Shown one piece after another: positions 23,165 through 31,508 of a stretch of 40,346 nt of DNA. The notes beneath the pieces are model-generated. The model had not been told where the DNA came from. It saw nothing but the letters and a program-made list of their open reading frames with translations, and searched no databases. The DNA is taken from NCBI GenBank assembly GCA_964458935.1, contig CAYWKS010000028.1, positions 1 through 40,346 of the forward strand. The letters are read 5' to 3'. This DNA comes from CAYWKS01 sp964458935. GTDB taxonomy: Bacteria > Planctomycetota > Phycisphaerae > Phycisphaerales > Zrk34. A program made the translations under genes and the position numbers. Numbering within the stretch: position 1 is the first letter of the stretch; every line of letters begins with the position of its first letter.

Positions 23165-24982
23165 TCAGGTGCTCTGGCCGGCCTGGAGGAAGTTGCGGTA
23201 CAGCCGGGCGTACGTCCCGTTCTCCAGCAGCAGTTGATAGTGCTTGCCCTGTTCGATGATGCGGCCGTCGGCGAGGACGATCACGGCGTCGGCGTGGCGG
23301 ATGGTGCTCAGGCGATGGGCGACGACGAAGCTGGTGCGGCCGGCAAGCAGCCGTTCCAGCGCCTTCTGGATCCGGGCTTCGGTCATCGTATCCACGGCGC
23401 TGGTCGCCTCGTCGAGGATGAGGATGCGCGGATCGGCGAGCATGGCGCGGGTGAAGCAGATGAGCTGGCGCTGGCCGAGGCTGATCCCGCCGCCGCCCTC
23501 GCCGACGCTGGTCCTCAGGCCGTCCGGCAGGGTCTCGAGCAGGTCGAGGCAGTCCAGCCGCCGCGCCGCTTCGTAGACCTGCTCGTCGCCGGCGTCGGGG
23601 CGGCCGATGCGGATGTTGTCCATGACGGTGCCCGTGAACAGGAAGTTCTGCTGCAGGACGATGCCCAGTTGCGTGCGGAGGCTCTCGGTGTCGACGCGGG
23701 CGATGTCGTGGCCGTCCACGAGGACGCGACCGGTGGTGGGCAGGTAGAACTTGGCGATCAGGTTCACGATCGTGCTCTTGCCCGACCCGGTCTCGCCGAC
23801 GAGCGCGATGGTCTGGCCCGGGTCGACGCCGAACGTGATGTCATGCAGGACCGGCTCGTCGGGGTTGTAGCCGAACGTCACATGATCGAACGCCACGGCG
23901 CCCGTGATCGTCGGCAGGGCAATCGCATCGGGCGGGTCGGCCCAGTCGGGCTCGGTGTCGAGCAGGCGGAAGACGCGCTCGGCGCCGGCCATCGCCCGCA
24001 TCGCCGTGTTGTACTGCTGGCCGATCACCGAGCACGGCTGAAAGAACAGCGGGACCATCACGAAGAAGTAGATCAGGTCGCCGGTCTGGGTCTGGGCGCC
24101 GTCGGCGAAGAGCATGGCCCCGCCGACGATGAGGATGATGGCCATGAACAGTTGGGCGTTGAACTCGAGCAGGGGCAGGAACGCGCCGCTGGTGCGCGCG
24201 GTGTTCATGTTGTTCTCCGCGTGGGTGGCGAGCAGGTCGTCGAACAGGCCGGCGTTGACGTCCTGGCGGACGAAGCCCTGCGTCACGCGGATGCCCGAGA
24301 CACTCTCGGCGAGCGTGGCGGTGATGTGGCTGAAGCTCTCCTGCATGGCGCGGTAGACGCGGCTGAGTCGCTTGCGGAAGTAGTGGATGATCAGCACCAG
24401 CACCGGGGCGACGGCGAGCACCACGAGGAACAGCTGCCAGTTGCACCAGGCCATGACCGCGCCGGCGACCAGGCCCTGGCCCAACTGGACCATCGAGACG
24501 AACAGCACGTTCTGCACGCCCATGCGGACGGCCTCGGCGTCGGAGGTCATGCGGCTGATCAGTCGCCCGACCTTGGTCTGGTCGAAGTAGCTCATCCGCA
24601 GCGCCTGGATGTGGCTAAAGATATCGCGGCGGAGGTCGCGGACGACCAGCTCGCCCAGGTCCAGCGCGAACCGCATGCGGAAGTGCATCACCAGTTGGGT
24701 GAACAGGGCGAGCGTGAAGAACGCGGCGATGCCCCAGGCGAGGCCCGACGCATCCCGCCGCTCGATCGGCCCGTCGATGACCGCCGCGAGCACCGCGGCC
24801 AGCGCCGGCAGTTGCGCCGATCGCACGATCACCGCGAGGATCAGCCAGTTCCGCCGCGCCGCGTACGGCTGGGTGTAGCCCATCAGCCGGCGGATCAGCG
24901 CCAGGCTGAGCGGCCGCTCGAGCCGCTCGCGGCCGCGATCGGTGACGTAGGTGATGGCGGCGGGGGCGTCGGGCCGGCTCAT
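23165..24982 (-). CDS. ABC exporter half-transporter B (canonical Walker B, degenerate signature)
   Basis: 605 residues. Residues ~40-330 form the six-helix exporter membrane domain (including NWLILAVIVRSAQLPALAAVL and LIYFFVMVPLFFQPC). The C-terminal ATPase has Walker A GETGSGKST, a canonical Walker B ILILDEATSAVD and the switch His in VVAHRLSTI. Its signature motif is ISLGQRQ instead of LSGGQ. Together with the upstream gene, whose Walker B glutamate is Asp, this is the pattern of a heterodimeric type IV exporter: one nucleotide site is catalytic and one is degenerate. The ATG at 24980-24982 overlaps the TGA of half A (ATGA), so both subunits should be made in equal amounts. The cargo is unknown (lipid, drug or peptide). 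Confidence 0.94.
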   Translation of the reverse strand: MSRPDAPAAITYVTDRGRERLERPLSLALIRRLMGYTQPYAARRNWLILAVIVRSAQLPALAAVLAAVIDGPIERRDASGLAWGIAAFFTLALFTQLVMHFRMRFALDLGELVVRDLRRDIFSHIQALRMSYFDQTKVGRLISRMTSDAEAVRMGVQNVLFVSMVQLGQGLVAGAVMAWCNWQLFLVVLAVAPVLVLIIHYFRKRLSRVYRAMQESFSHITATLAESVSGIRVTQGFVRQDVNAGLFDDLLATHAENNMNTARTSGAFLPLLEFNAQLFMAIILIVGGAMLFADGAQTQTGDLIYFFVMVPLFFQPCSVIGQQYNTAMRAMAGAERVFRLLDTEPDWADPPDAIALPTITGAVAFDHVTFGYNPDEPVLHDITFGVDPGQTIALVGETGSGKSTIVNLIAKFYLPTTGRVLVDGHDIARVDTESLRTQLGIVLQQNFLFTGTVMDNIRIGRPDAGDEQVYEAARRLDCLDLLETLPDGLRTSVGEGGGGISLGQRQLICFTRAMLADPRILILDEATSAVDTMTEARIQKALERLLAGRTSFVVAHRLSTIRHADAVIVLADGRIIEQGKHYQLLLENGTYARLYRNFLQAGQST

Positions 24983-26871
24983 GGGGTGCCCCCCCGGTCC
25001 ATGCCCAGCAGGCGGCGGTCCTCGGGGTCGCCGGTCTGCAGGTCCGCTGCGAAGCGGTACTGTCCGCCGGCGCTCATCAGCTCGCCGTGCGTGCCGACCT
25101 GGGCGATGCGGCCGTGCTCGAGCACGATGACCTTGTCGGCACGGCGGAGGGTGCTCAGGCGATGGGCCACGACGAACGTCGTCCGCCCGTGCATCGCCCG
25201 GTCCATGGCCTCGAGGATCTCGCCCTCGGTCTCGGGATCGATCGCGGCGGTCGGGTCGTCGAGCAGCAGGATGGCCGGTTCGAGCAGGATCGCCCGCGCG
25301 ATCGCGAGTCGCTGCCGCTGCCCGCCCGACAGGCTCTTGCCCGACTCGCCGAGGATCGTCGCGTAGCCCTTGGGCATCTGCATGATGAACTCGTGTGCGC
25401 AGGCAATGCCCGCGGCACGCTCGATCTGCTCCTGGCTCGCCTCGGGATGGCCGAACGCGATGTTCGCCGCAATCGTGTTCGAGAACAGGAACGACTCCTG
25501 GAAGACCAGCCCGACGCTGCGGCGGAGGTCGTCGAGGTCGAGGTCGCGGGCGTCGACGCCGTCGATCAGCACGCTGCCTTGCCGGGGGTCGTAGAACCGC
25601 GGGATCAGCGACAGCAGCGTGCTCTTGCCCGACCCGGTCGCGCCCAGGATCGCCACACTCTCGCCCGGGCTGGCATCGAACGTGATGTCCCGCAGGACCG
25701 GCTCGTCGTCGTAGGCGAAGGTCACGCGATCGAACCGCACGTGGCCGCGCGGCTCGGGCAGGGCGTCGGCGTCGGGCTTGCTCTCGATCTCGCTGGGCGT
25801 GTCGAGCACCTCGAAGACCCGCTGGGCCCCGACGAGCGACTCCTGCATCGAGTTGGCGATGTTGGCGACGTTGCCCACCTGCGTGCTGAACTGCGACAAC
25901 AGCCCCGCGAACACCACCATCGACCCGACCGTCAGATCGCCCCGGAAGACCAGGTAGCCGCCGAAGCCCAGCAGCACGACAAGGTTGATGTTGGTCAGCA
26001 TGTGGATCGCGGGCGCGAACAGCCCGTGCTGCCAGAAGATCCACCGCCGCTGGCTGGCGACCGCCTCGTTGGATTGGGCGAACTGCTGCATCTGCCGCTT
26101 CTGAAGGGAGAAGCCCTTTACGACGTGGACGCCCTGGAGGTTCTCGGTCAGCCGCAGGATGGCCTGGTCCATGAGGCGGCGGCCTTCGAGGTAGGCGGGC
26201 TTGACGCGGCGGCTGAACCACGTCGTCACCAGCCAGAGGATCGGCGTGGTCGCCAGGCACGCCGCCGTCAGCGAGACGTGCACGCCGAGCATGTACGCCA
26301 GGTACGCGACCAGCGAGACGACCAGGATCAGCGTCTGCACAACGACCATCTCGATGAACAGCCGCACCCGCTGGACGTCGGCGGTGACGCGGTTGATCAG
26401 TGATCCCGACTCGTTGGCGTCGAAGAAGCGGAAGCTCAGGCGTTGCATCTTGTCGTAGACCTGCGAGCGGAGGGCGACGACAATCTGGCGGTTGACCAGG
26501 TCCGCGGTGGCGGTGTGCGTGAAATAGGTCAGGACGGCGCGACACATGGCCATCGCCGCGATGAACAGCCCGATCGTCCAGATCACCTGCATCGGGGACC
26601 AGCTCGCCGGCGGCGTGAGGCCCGGCGGCCAGGGCGGCGGCGGGGCGTCGGACTCGGTCCGGTGCTTGACGTAGTCGATGCCCAGCCCGAACCCCCCCAG
26701 CCCCGCGATCTCCAGCAGGCGCAGGCTCAGGTGCAGCCCGACCAGCTTGATGCACCCCCAGCGATAGCGCCAGCTCAACGCCAGCATGCGGCGGATGAGC
26801 TGCCACTGGGTGTAGTTGCCTTCCAGGGACTCGGAGGATGTCGGGCCTGGCCCCAGGCCTCCGCTGGCCAT
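24979..26871 (-). CDS. ABC exporter half-transporter A (degenerate Walker B, canonical signature)
   Basis: 630 residues. The exporter membrane domain spans residues ~25-340, with LGGFGLGIDYV and a Pro-rich extracytoplasmic stretch (SDAPPPPWPPGLTPPASW) between the first two helices. The ATPase has Walker A GATGSGKST, the signature LSGGQRQR and Walker B ILLLDDP, where the catalytic Glu after the Walker B Asp is replaced by Asp. The switch His is in VVAHRLSTL. This fits the subunit that contributes Walker A/B to the degenerate site of a heterodimer such as TM287/288. The ATG at 26869-26871 has no strong ribosome site; the open frame further upstream is Arg/Pro-rich and unlikely to be coding. The gene overlaps half B by 4 nt and follows aroA by 178 nt. 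Confidence 0.94.
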   Translation of the reverse strand: MASGGLGPGPTSSESLEGNYTQWQLIRRMLALSWRYRWGCIKLVGLHLSLRLLEIAGLGGFGLGIDYVKHRTESDAPPPPWPPGLTPPASWSPMQVIWTIGLFIAAMAMCRAVLTYFTHTATADLVNRQIVVALRSQVYDKMQRLSFRFFDANESGSLINRVTADVQRVRLFIEMVVVQTLILVVSLVAYLAYMLGVHVSLTAACLATTPILWLVTTWFSRRVKPAYLEGRRLMDQAILRLTENLQGVHVVKGFSLQKRQMQQFAQSNEAVASQRRWIFWQHGLFAPAIHMLTNINLVVLLGFGGYLVFRGDLTVGSMVVFAGLLSQFSTQVGNVANIANSMQESLVGAQRVFEVLDTPSEIESKPDADALPEPRGHVRFDRVTFAYDDEPVLRDITFDASPGESVAILGATGSGKSTLLSLIPRFYDPRQGSVLIDGVDARDLDLDDLRRSVGLVFQESFLFSNTIAANIAFGHPEASQEQIERAAGIACAHEFIMQMPKGYATILGESGKSLSGGQRQRLAIARAILLEPAILLLDDPTAAIDPETEGEILEAMDRAMHGRTTFVVAHRLSTLRRADKVIVLEHGRIAQVGTHGELMSAGGQYRFAADLQTGDPEDRRLLGMDRGGTP

Positions 26872-27049
26872 ACGAACAAACCAACCCGGCGTTGCGGCCG
26901 ATGCCCGCCGGCGCGGGCTCGGGTGAGGTCCCGGACGTCGGCGGTGGAAACCTCGGCCGCCTGCAAACGCCTCAAGGTCAAATATAGCCGGCCGGCGCGG
27001 CGCGTCCATGCACAACGCCGCCGTAGCCCAAAATTCCCCGGATTATTCG

Positions 27050-28324
27050 CTACGCGACGTCCAGCACCGCGCCCAGCGCCCGCATGCGGTCGATGAACGT
27101 GGGGAAGGTCACGTTGATCGCCTCGGCCCCGCGGATGGTCGTCTGGCCATGCGCCTGCGTCGCGGCCACGGCCAGGGCCATCACCACGCGGTGGTCGTCG
27201 TGGCCGTCGAGGTCCGCCCCGTGCAGGTCGGACGTCTCGATCTCCAGGCCATCGTCGCGCTCGCGGATCGTCGCGCCCATTCTGGCCAGTTCCGCGGCCA
27301 TGACGGCGATGCGATCGGTCTCCTTGATCCGGGCCTGGGCGACGTTGACCAGCTTCGTCGTCCCGCTCGCGAAGCAGCCGACCACCGCCAGCATGGGCAG
27401 CGCATCGGGCGTGGCGTTCAGGTCGATCTCGCCGCCGGCCAGCGCTCCGCCGCGCACGCGGACGCCGTCATCGGTCACCTCGATCGCCGCGCCCATCTGT
27501 TTGAGATAGTCAACCACCGCCTTGTCGCCCTGGGGATCGTTCAGGTCCAGCCCGACGCTGGTCACGTCGTTGTCGCCCAGCGCCCCGGCGCAGAGGAAGA
27601 ACGTGGCGCTGGAGAAGTCGGCCGGGACCGGCACGTCGAAAGGCCGATACGCCTGCCCGCCGGGGACATGGAAGCGATCGAAGGTATCGTACTCGACGCC
27701 AACGCCACACCGCCGCAGCCAGTCGAGCGTCATCTGCACGTATGGCCGCTCGTACAGCAGGGACAGCGAGACGTCGCTGTCACCGGCGGCGACGGGGCAG
27801 TTGACCAGCAGGGACGAAAGGTACTGGCTGTTGCGTGCTTCGAGCGTGGTCGCACCGCCTCGCAAAGGCCCGCGCACCGTCAGCGGCGGGCAGCCGTTGT
27901 CGTTGTCCGATCGCAGGTCGGCGCCGAGGTCGTTCAGCGCCTGCATGATCGGGCCCATCGGCCGGCGCTGAATCTGCGCATCGCCGGTGAAGCGTACCGC
28001 GCCCGACGCCAGTAGCGCCGCCGTGCCCACTGCCATGTTCAGGGATGTGCCGGAGTTGGCCACGTCGATCGGCTCGGCCGGGGCGGTCGGTCGTCCGGCG
28101 AAACCCTCGACCACCCACGCGGCGTCGTCGGACGTGTCGATCGTGGCGCCCAGCGCGCGGTACGCCCACACCGCCGCCTCGGCGTCGGCGCTGTGCAGCG
28201 GCGAGCGGATCACGCTGCGGCCCGACGCCAGCGACGCGATCGCCACCGCGCGGATCGTGTGACTCTTGCTCGCCGGGATCGCCACCGGGCCGGACAAGCG
28301 TGATGGTCGGACGGTCAGTTGCAT
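27050..28324 (-). CDS. aroA: 3-phosphoshikimate 1-carboxyvinyltransferase (EPSP synthase)
   Basis: 424 residues, normal length. It joins shikimate-3-phosphate and phosphoenolpyruvate in the sixth step of the shikimate pathway, the target of glyphosate. Residues matching known PEP and S3P contacts are visible: Lys20-Ser21 and Arg25 in ASKSHTIRA, Gly92 in ANSGTSLNM, Arg121 in RRPMGP, Gln in SQYLSSLL, Arg in RIKETDR and Arg in DHRVVMA. Asn96 sits where many EPSP synthases have Arg (NxGTxxR), a local departure. ATG at 28322-28324. The shikimate kinase gene lies 69 nt upstream, separated by a GGTCGCG/CGCGACC hairpin (28357-28374). The two form an aromatic amino acid operon. Confidence 0.96.
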   Translation of the reverse strand: MQLTVRPSRLSGPVAIPASKSHTIRAVAIASLASGRSVIRSPLHSADAEAAVWAYRALGATIDTSDDAAWVVEGFAGRPTAPAEPIDVANSGTSLNMAVGTAALLASGAVRFTGDAQIQRRPMGPIMQALNDLGADLRSDNDNGCPPLTVRGPLRGGATTLEARNSQYLSSLLVNCPVAAGDSDVSLSLLYERPYVQMTLDWLRRCGVGVEYDTFDRFHVPGGQAYRPFDVPVPADFSSATFFLCAGALGDNDVTSVGLDLNDPQGDKAVVDYLKQMGAAIEVTDDGVRVRGGALAGGEIDLNATPDALPMLAVVGCFASGTTKLVNVAQARIKETDRIAVMAAELARMGATIRERDDGLEIETSDLHGADLDGHDDHRVVMALAVAATQAHGQTTIRGAEAINVTFPTFIDRMRALGAVLDVA

Positions 28325-28393
28325 CGAAGGTCGTCAATCCGTGCACAGGTGTCATGGGTCGCGGAAGCGCGACCATGGGCAATCGTAACCGAT

Positions 28394-28924
28394 TCATGCG
28401 GCATCGCCCGCGAGGGCTTCGACGATCGCCGCCGCTTGCTCGGCGCTGATGCGCGTGACGTCCACGACGTGATCCGCCGCGGCGCGGTACGCCGGGTCGC
28501 GCTCGGCGAGCTGCGCGGCGACGGCGTCGGGTTGGTTCTGCGGGCCGCCGTGGCTGGGGCGCGTCTGGCGCGATGCGTCGGTGGTGATGCGGCGATGCAG
28601 CTCGCCCGCCTCGCAAACCAGGTACACGCGCAGCGCTCCCGCGGCGGCGGCGAGCGCTTCGCGGCCGGCCGGCTGGATCGCCGCGCCGCCGCCCAACGCG
28701 ATCACTTGCCCGTCGCCGGCCAGCAGTTCGCGGACGACCGCCGCCTCGGCGTCACGAAACGCCCGCTCGCCGTGCTCGTGCCAGATCGCGCGGATCGTCG
28801 CCCCCCCGAACCGCTCGCGCACCCGGTCGTCGGTGTCGACGCATGGCCAGCCGCGCCGTTCGGCGACGAGCCTGCCGACCGTCGTCTTCCCGCATCCGCG
28901 ATAGCCGAACAGGACGATGTTCAT
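28394..28924 (-). CDS. aroK: Shikimate kinase
   Basis: 176 residues, the usual size. It phosphorylates shikimate with ATP, the step just before EPSP synthase. Walker A is GYRGCGKTTVG (residues 7-17). The shikimate-binding Asp is in VDTDDRV, the glycine motif is LGGGAAI and the lid Arg residues lie around RQTRPSHGG. ATG at 28922-28924; no clear ribosome site is seen. aroA follows in the same direction. The GT2 gene upstream on the same strand ends 69 nt before the start. Confidence 0.96.
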   Translation of the reverse strand: MNIVLFGYRGCGKTTVGRLVAERRGWPCVDTDDRVRERFGGATIRAIWHEHGERAFRDAEAAVVRELLAGDGQVIALGGGAAIQPAGREALAAAAGALRVYLVCEAGELHRRITTDASRQTRPSHGGPQNQPDAVAAQLAERDPAYRAAADHVVDVTRISAEQAAAIVEALAGDAA

Positions 28925-28993
28925 GTCGCATGGTGGAGGTTGGACGGGTGCCGCTTCACGAGGCCCGGGGCGGCGGAGCGGCGTTGCCCACGG

Positions 28994-29749
28994 TCATTTC
29001 AACGGCTCGCAGTTCGTGTCGCGCCAGCGCGACCGCATCCAGCGGACGGCGAACAGGTCGATCAGCCCGGGCAGCGCGCGGTTCCAGATGCCGAACTTCG
29101 CCTCGCCGGCGACGCGCGGGCGGTGGTTGACGGGCATCTGGTCCACGCGTCGCCCGGTGGTGCGGGCGTAGAACGCCACGAAACGGTGCATCCCGCGGAA
29201 GTGGAATGGCACCTGCCGGGCGAGGTCGGCCTTCATCAGCCGCAACGCGCAGGCGGTGTCGCGGATGTCGTCACCCAGCACCCACGCCCGGAACGTGCGG
29301 CCGACGAGGCTGGAGACCCGCCGCACAAGACGGTCGCGCCGGTTCGCCGAGCGGTCGCCCTGGATCATGTCCAGGTCCTCGGCGTTGAGCTTCTCCAGCA
29401 TCCGGGGGATCTCCGCCGGGTCGTTCTGCAGGTCGGCGTCGAGGCTGGCGATCAGGCGCCCGCGGCACTGGCGGATCGCCGCGGCAAATGCGCCGCTGGG
29501 CCCTACCCCGCGGCCCGGCGGGGTCTTCGTCATCCGGTACACACGCAGCCATCCGTACCGCCCCATCGCTTCCCGGAGCTTGGTCGGGGTCTGGTCCGTC
29601 GAACCGTCGTCGATCAGCACCATCTCCCACGCGATGCCCAGGGGCTCGATCACCTTGCAAACCTCATCGAGAAACGGGTCGACGTTGTCCTGCTCGTTGT
29701 GGGCCGGCGCGATGATGGACAGTTCAATGGCGGGGTCGGTTGCGTTCAT
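28994..29749 (-). CDS. GT2-family glycosyltransferase (DPM/ArnC-like)
   Basis: 251 residues. A GT-A fold enzyme resembling those that move a sugar from a nucleotide donor to polyprenyl phosphate: SIIAPAHNEQDNV (residues ~9-21), VLIDDGSTDQTP, the metal-binding DAD in SLDADLQNDP, and the acceptor loop with GDRSANRRDRLVRRVSS. Relatives such as ArnC have two C-terminal membrane helices; here the tail LIDLFAVRWMRSRWRD is short and only weakly hydrophobic. ATG at 29747-29749; an in-frame ATG at 29756-29758 is also possible. It is divergent from the ArnT-like glycosyltransferase gene (121 nt), so the pair may build and use a lipid-linked sugar. The sugar and acceptor are unknown. Confidence 0.88.
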   Translation of the reverse strand: MNATDPAIELSIIAPAHNEQDNVDPFLDEVCKVIEPLGIAWEMVLIDDGSTDQTPTKLREAMGRYGWLRVYRMTKTPPGRGVGPSGAFAAAIRQCRGRLIASLDADLQNDPAEIPRMLEKLNAEDLDMIQGDRSANRRDRLVRRVSSLVGRTFRAWVLGDDIRDTACALRLMKADLARQVPFHFRGMHRFVAFYARTTGRRVDQMPVNHRPRVAGEAKFGIWNRALPGLIDLFAVRWMRSRWRDTNCEPLK

Positions 29750-29870
29750 GGGTATCATCAGATGGTAAGGCATAAGGCCCGCACCCGCGACCGTCGCCCG
29801 GGCGTCCGCAGCGCACGGATAGCGGGGCGTTTGTCGGACGGTTATGGTACGGGTTGGTTGACGATCGCCC

Positions 29871-31370
29871 ATGCTCACACCCCCGGAACAACCCCGACTG
29901 ACGCTGATGCTGACCGTGGCGATCTTTGTCGCGGCGGTGGCGTGGCGTGCCGCGGCCCCGAGCGACCTCTACGACAACGATCAGCCCCTGACGGTGACGT
30001 ACACGATGGACATCGTGGCCAACGGGCGGTGGGCCTTGCCGTATGACGTGTCGGGGAATCCTGCGACGAAACCGCCCATGGTCAACTGGGTGGGCGCGGC
30101 GGCGGTGCGGGCGGCCGGGCCGCTGGGCACGACGCCGTTCGTGCTGCGCCTGCCGGCCGTCCTGAGCGGCATGCTGATCGTCGGTCTGACGGCGGTGATG
30201 GGGCGATGGCTGATGCGGCGGGACGGCCTGCCGGCCGGGACCGCCTGGGCGGTCGGCCTGCTCGCCGGGTCCCTTTGGGTCGCGGCGTCGACGGGGATGA
30301 AGTTCATCTATCTCATGCGGCCGGACGGGATGCTCGCGGCGTGGCTGACCGGGGCATGGGCCTGCGCCACGGTGCTGATGCTCCGCGATGAGCGACGTTC
30401 ATGCTGGCTGGCGGCGGGGTTCTGGCTGTGTGTCGCGGGAGGGATGCTGACCAAGGGCCCGGTGGCGCTGATCGCCGTGGCGTACGTCGTGCTCGCCGCG
30501 AAACTGCTGACCGGGCGATGGCGTGCGGTGAGCCGCGTTCAGTGGTGGTGGGGCGCACCCTTAGCCGCGGCGATCGTCGGGGCATGGGTCGGGGCTGCGT
30601 GGTCGGCCGACGCCGCGGGCTTTCGGCAGCGCATGATCGGCGACGTGGTCACCCATCGCAGCACCTCGGGGGGCTTGGGCGCGGTGCTGTACACGATCGT
30701 GAGCGAACTGTGGCGGATGCCGCTGCAATTCGTGGGGCGGTTCGCGCCATGGTCGATCTTCTTCATCCTGACGCTGCTGCACTGGCCGCCGCGGAAGTGG
30801 TTTCGCGGGGAGATCGGGGCCATCGTGCTGTGGGTCGTGCTGGTGGTGAGTCTGATCATGCTCTCGCCGCGTCAGCGACCGGACTACCTGGCGCCGTGTT
30901 ACGGGCCGGCGGCGATCGGTGCGGCGTACTGGCTGGTCGTAGTGGGTGCGAAGTATCGGCTGACCGTGCCGCGGATGCAGTTGGTCGCCCTGGCGATCGT
31001 CATGGGCATGGGCGCCTACTACGCGTACTTCAATGATGCGGCCCGCACGCGAGTGGGAGCGAACGTTGTTCAGTTCGCCGATGCGGTGGAACAGGTTACC
31101 GGCGGCGACCGGATGGCCTTCCTTGATACCGGCGAGAACACGCTGCAGGCGCAACTGGGCTACAACCAATTGCGACCGCCGCCCAACGCGGAAACCGACT
31201 GGGTGATCCGGCCGGTCGATTCGACCGGCCCGGCCCCGCTGCTGGTCTCGCGGCCGCTCCCGGGCTGGCCGGACGATCAGACCAAGGTGTTGGGGCTGTA
31301 TCGCGTGCCACCGGCTGCAAGCGCCGGCGGGGCGACAGGGCGGCCGACGATTGACCGGGCCCCGGAGTGA
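29871..31370 (+). CDS. ArnT/PMT-like membrane glycosyltransferase (GT39/GT83 type)
   Basis: 499 residues with about 11-12 membrane helices. The first extracytoplasmic loop contains DNDQPLTVTYTMDIV and NPATKPPMVNWVG, matching the catalytic Asp/Glu and the (E/T)KPPLxYW motif of transferases that take a sugar from a polyprenyl-phosphate carrier. Later helices include LVGLTAVMGRWLMRR-like and IFFILTLLHWPPRKWF segments. The C-terminal ~100 residues form a soluble domain (from ~385: VVQFADAVEQVTGGDRMAFL). ATG at 29871 lies directly where the hydrophobic N-terminus starts. The divergent GT2 gene could supply its lipid-linked sugar. The ParA-CBM48 gene follows 138 nt downstream on the same strand. 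The acceptor (protein, lipid A or other) is unknown. Confidence 0.87.
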   Translation: MLTPPEQPRLTLMLTVAIFVAAVAWRAAAPSDLYDNDQPLTVTYTMDIVANGRWALPYDVSGNPATKPPMVNWVGAAAVRAAGPLGTTPFVLRLPAVLSGMLIVGLTAVMGRWLMRRDGLPAGTAWAVGLLAGSLWVAASTGMKFIYLMRPDGMLAAWLTGAWACATVLMLRDERRSCWLAAGFWLCVAGGMLTKGPVALIAVAYVVLAAKLLTGRWRAVSRVQWWWGAPLAAAIVGAWVGAAWSADAAGFRQRMIGDVVTHRSTSGGLGAVLYTIVSELWRMPLQFVGRFAPWSIFFILTLLHWPPRKWFRGEIGAIVLWVVLVVSLIMLSPRQRPDYLAPCYGPAAIGAAYWLVVVGAKYRLTVPRMQLVALAIVMGMGAYYAYFNDAARTRVGANVVQFADAVEQVTGGDRMAFLDTGENTLQAQLGYNQLRPPPNAETDWVIRPVDSTGPAPLLVSRPLPGWPDDQTKVLGLYRVPPAASAGGATGRPTIDRAPE

Positions 31371-31508
31371 AAGCTGCTTTTACGCGCGTTGTCCTCAAGG
31401 ATTTATCGGGCGGCGGCCGATAACAACCACGTGTCGCAGGCGGACGGCCTGTGGCACTGCGGCGAGCCGACGGATCGGCTTTGCAACGCCCACTCGGGCA
31501 GAGCCGAC

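Noticed and set aside
22469..25366. 965-codon plus-strand frame over the MshEN and exporter genes
   Set aside because: Low-complexity His/Arg/Gln/Asp translation; it is antisense to a well-defined ABC exporter.
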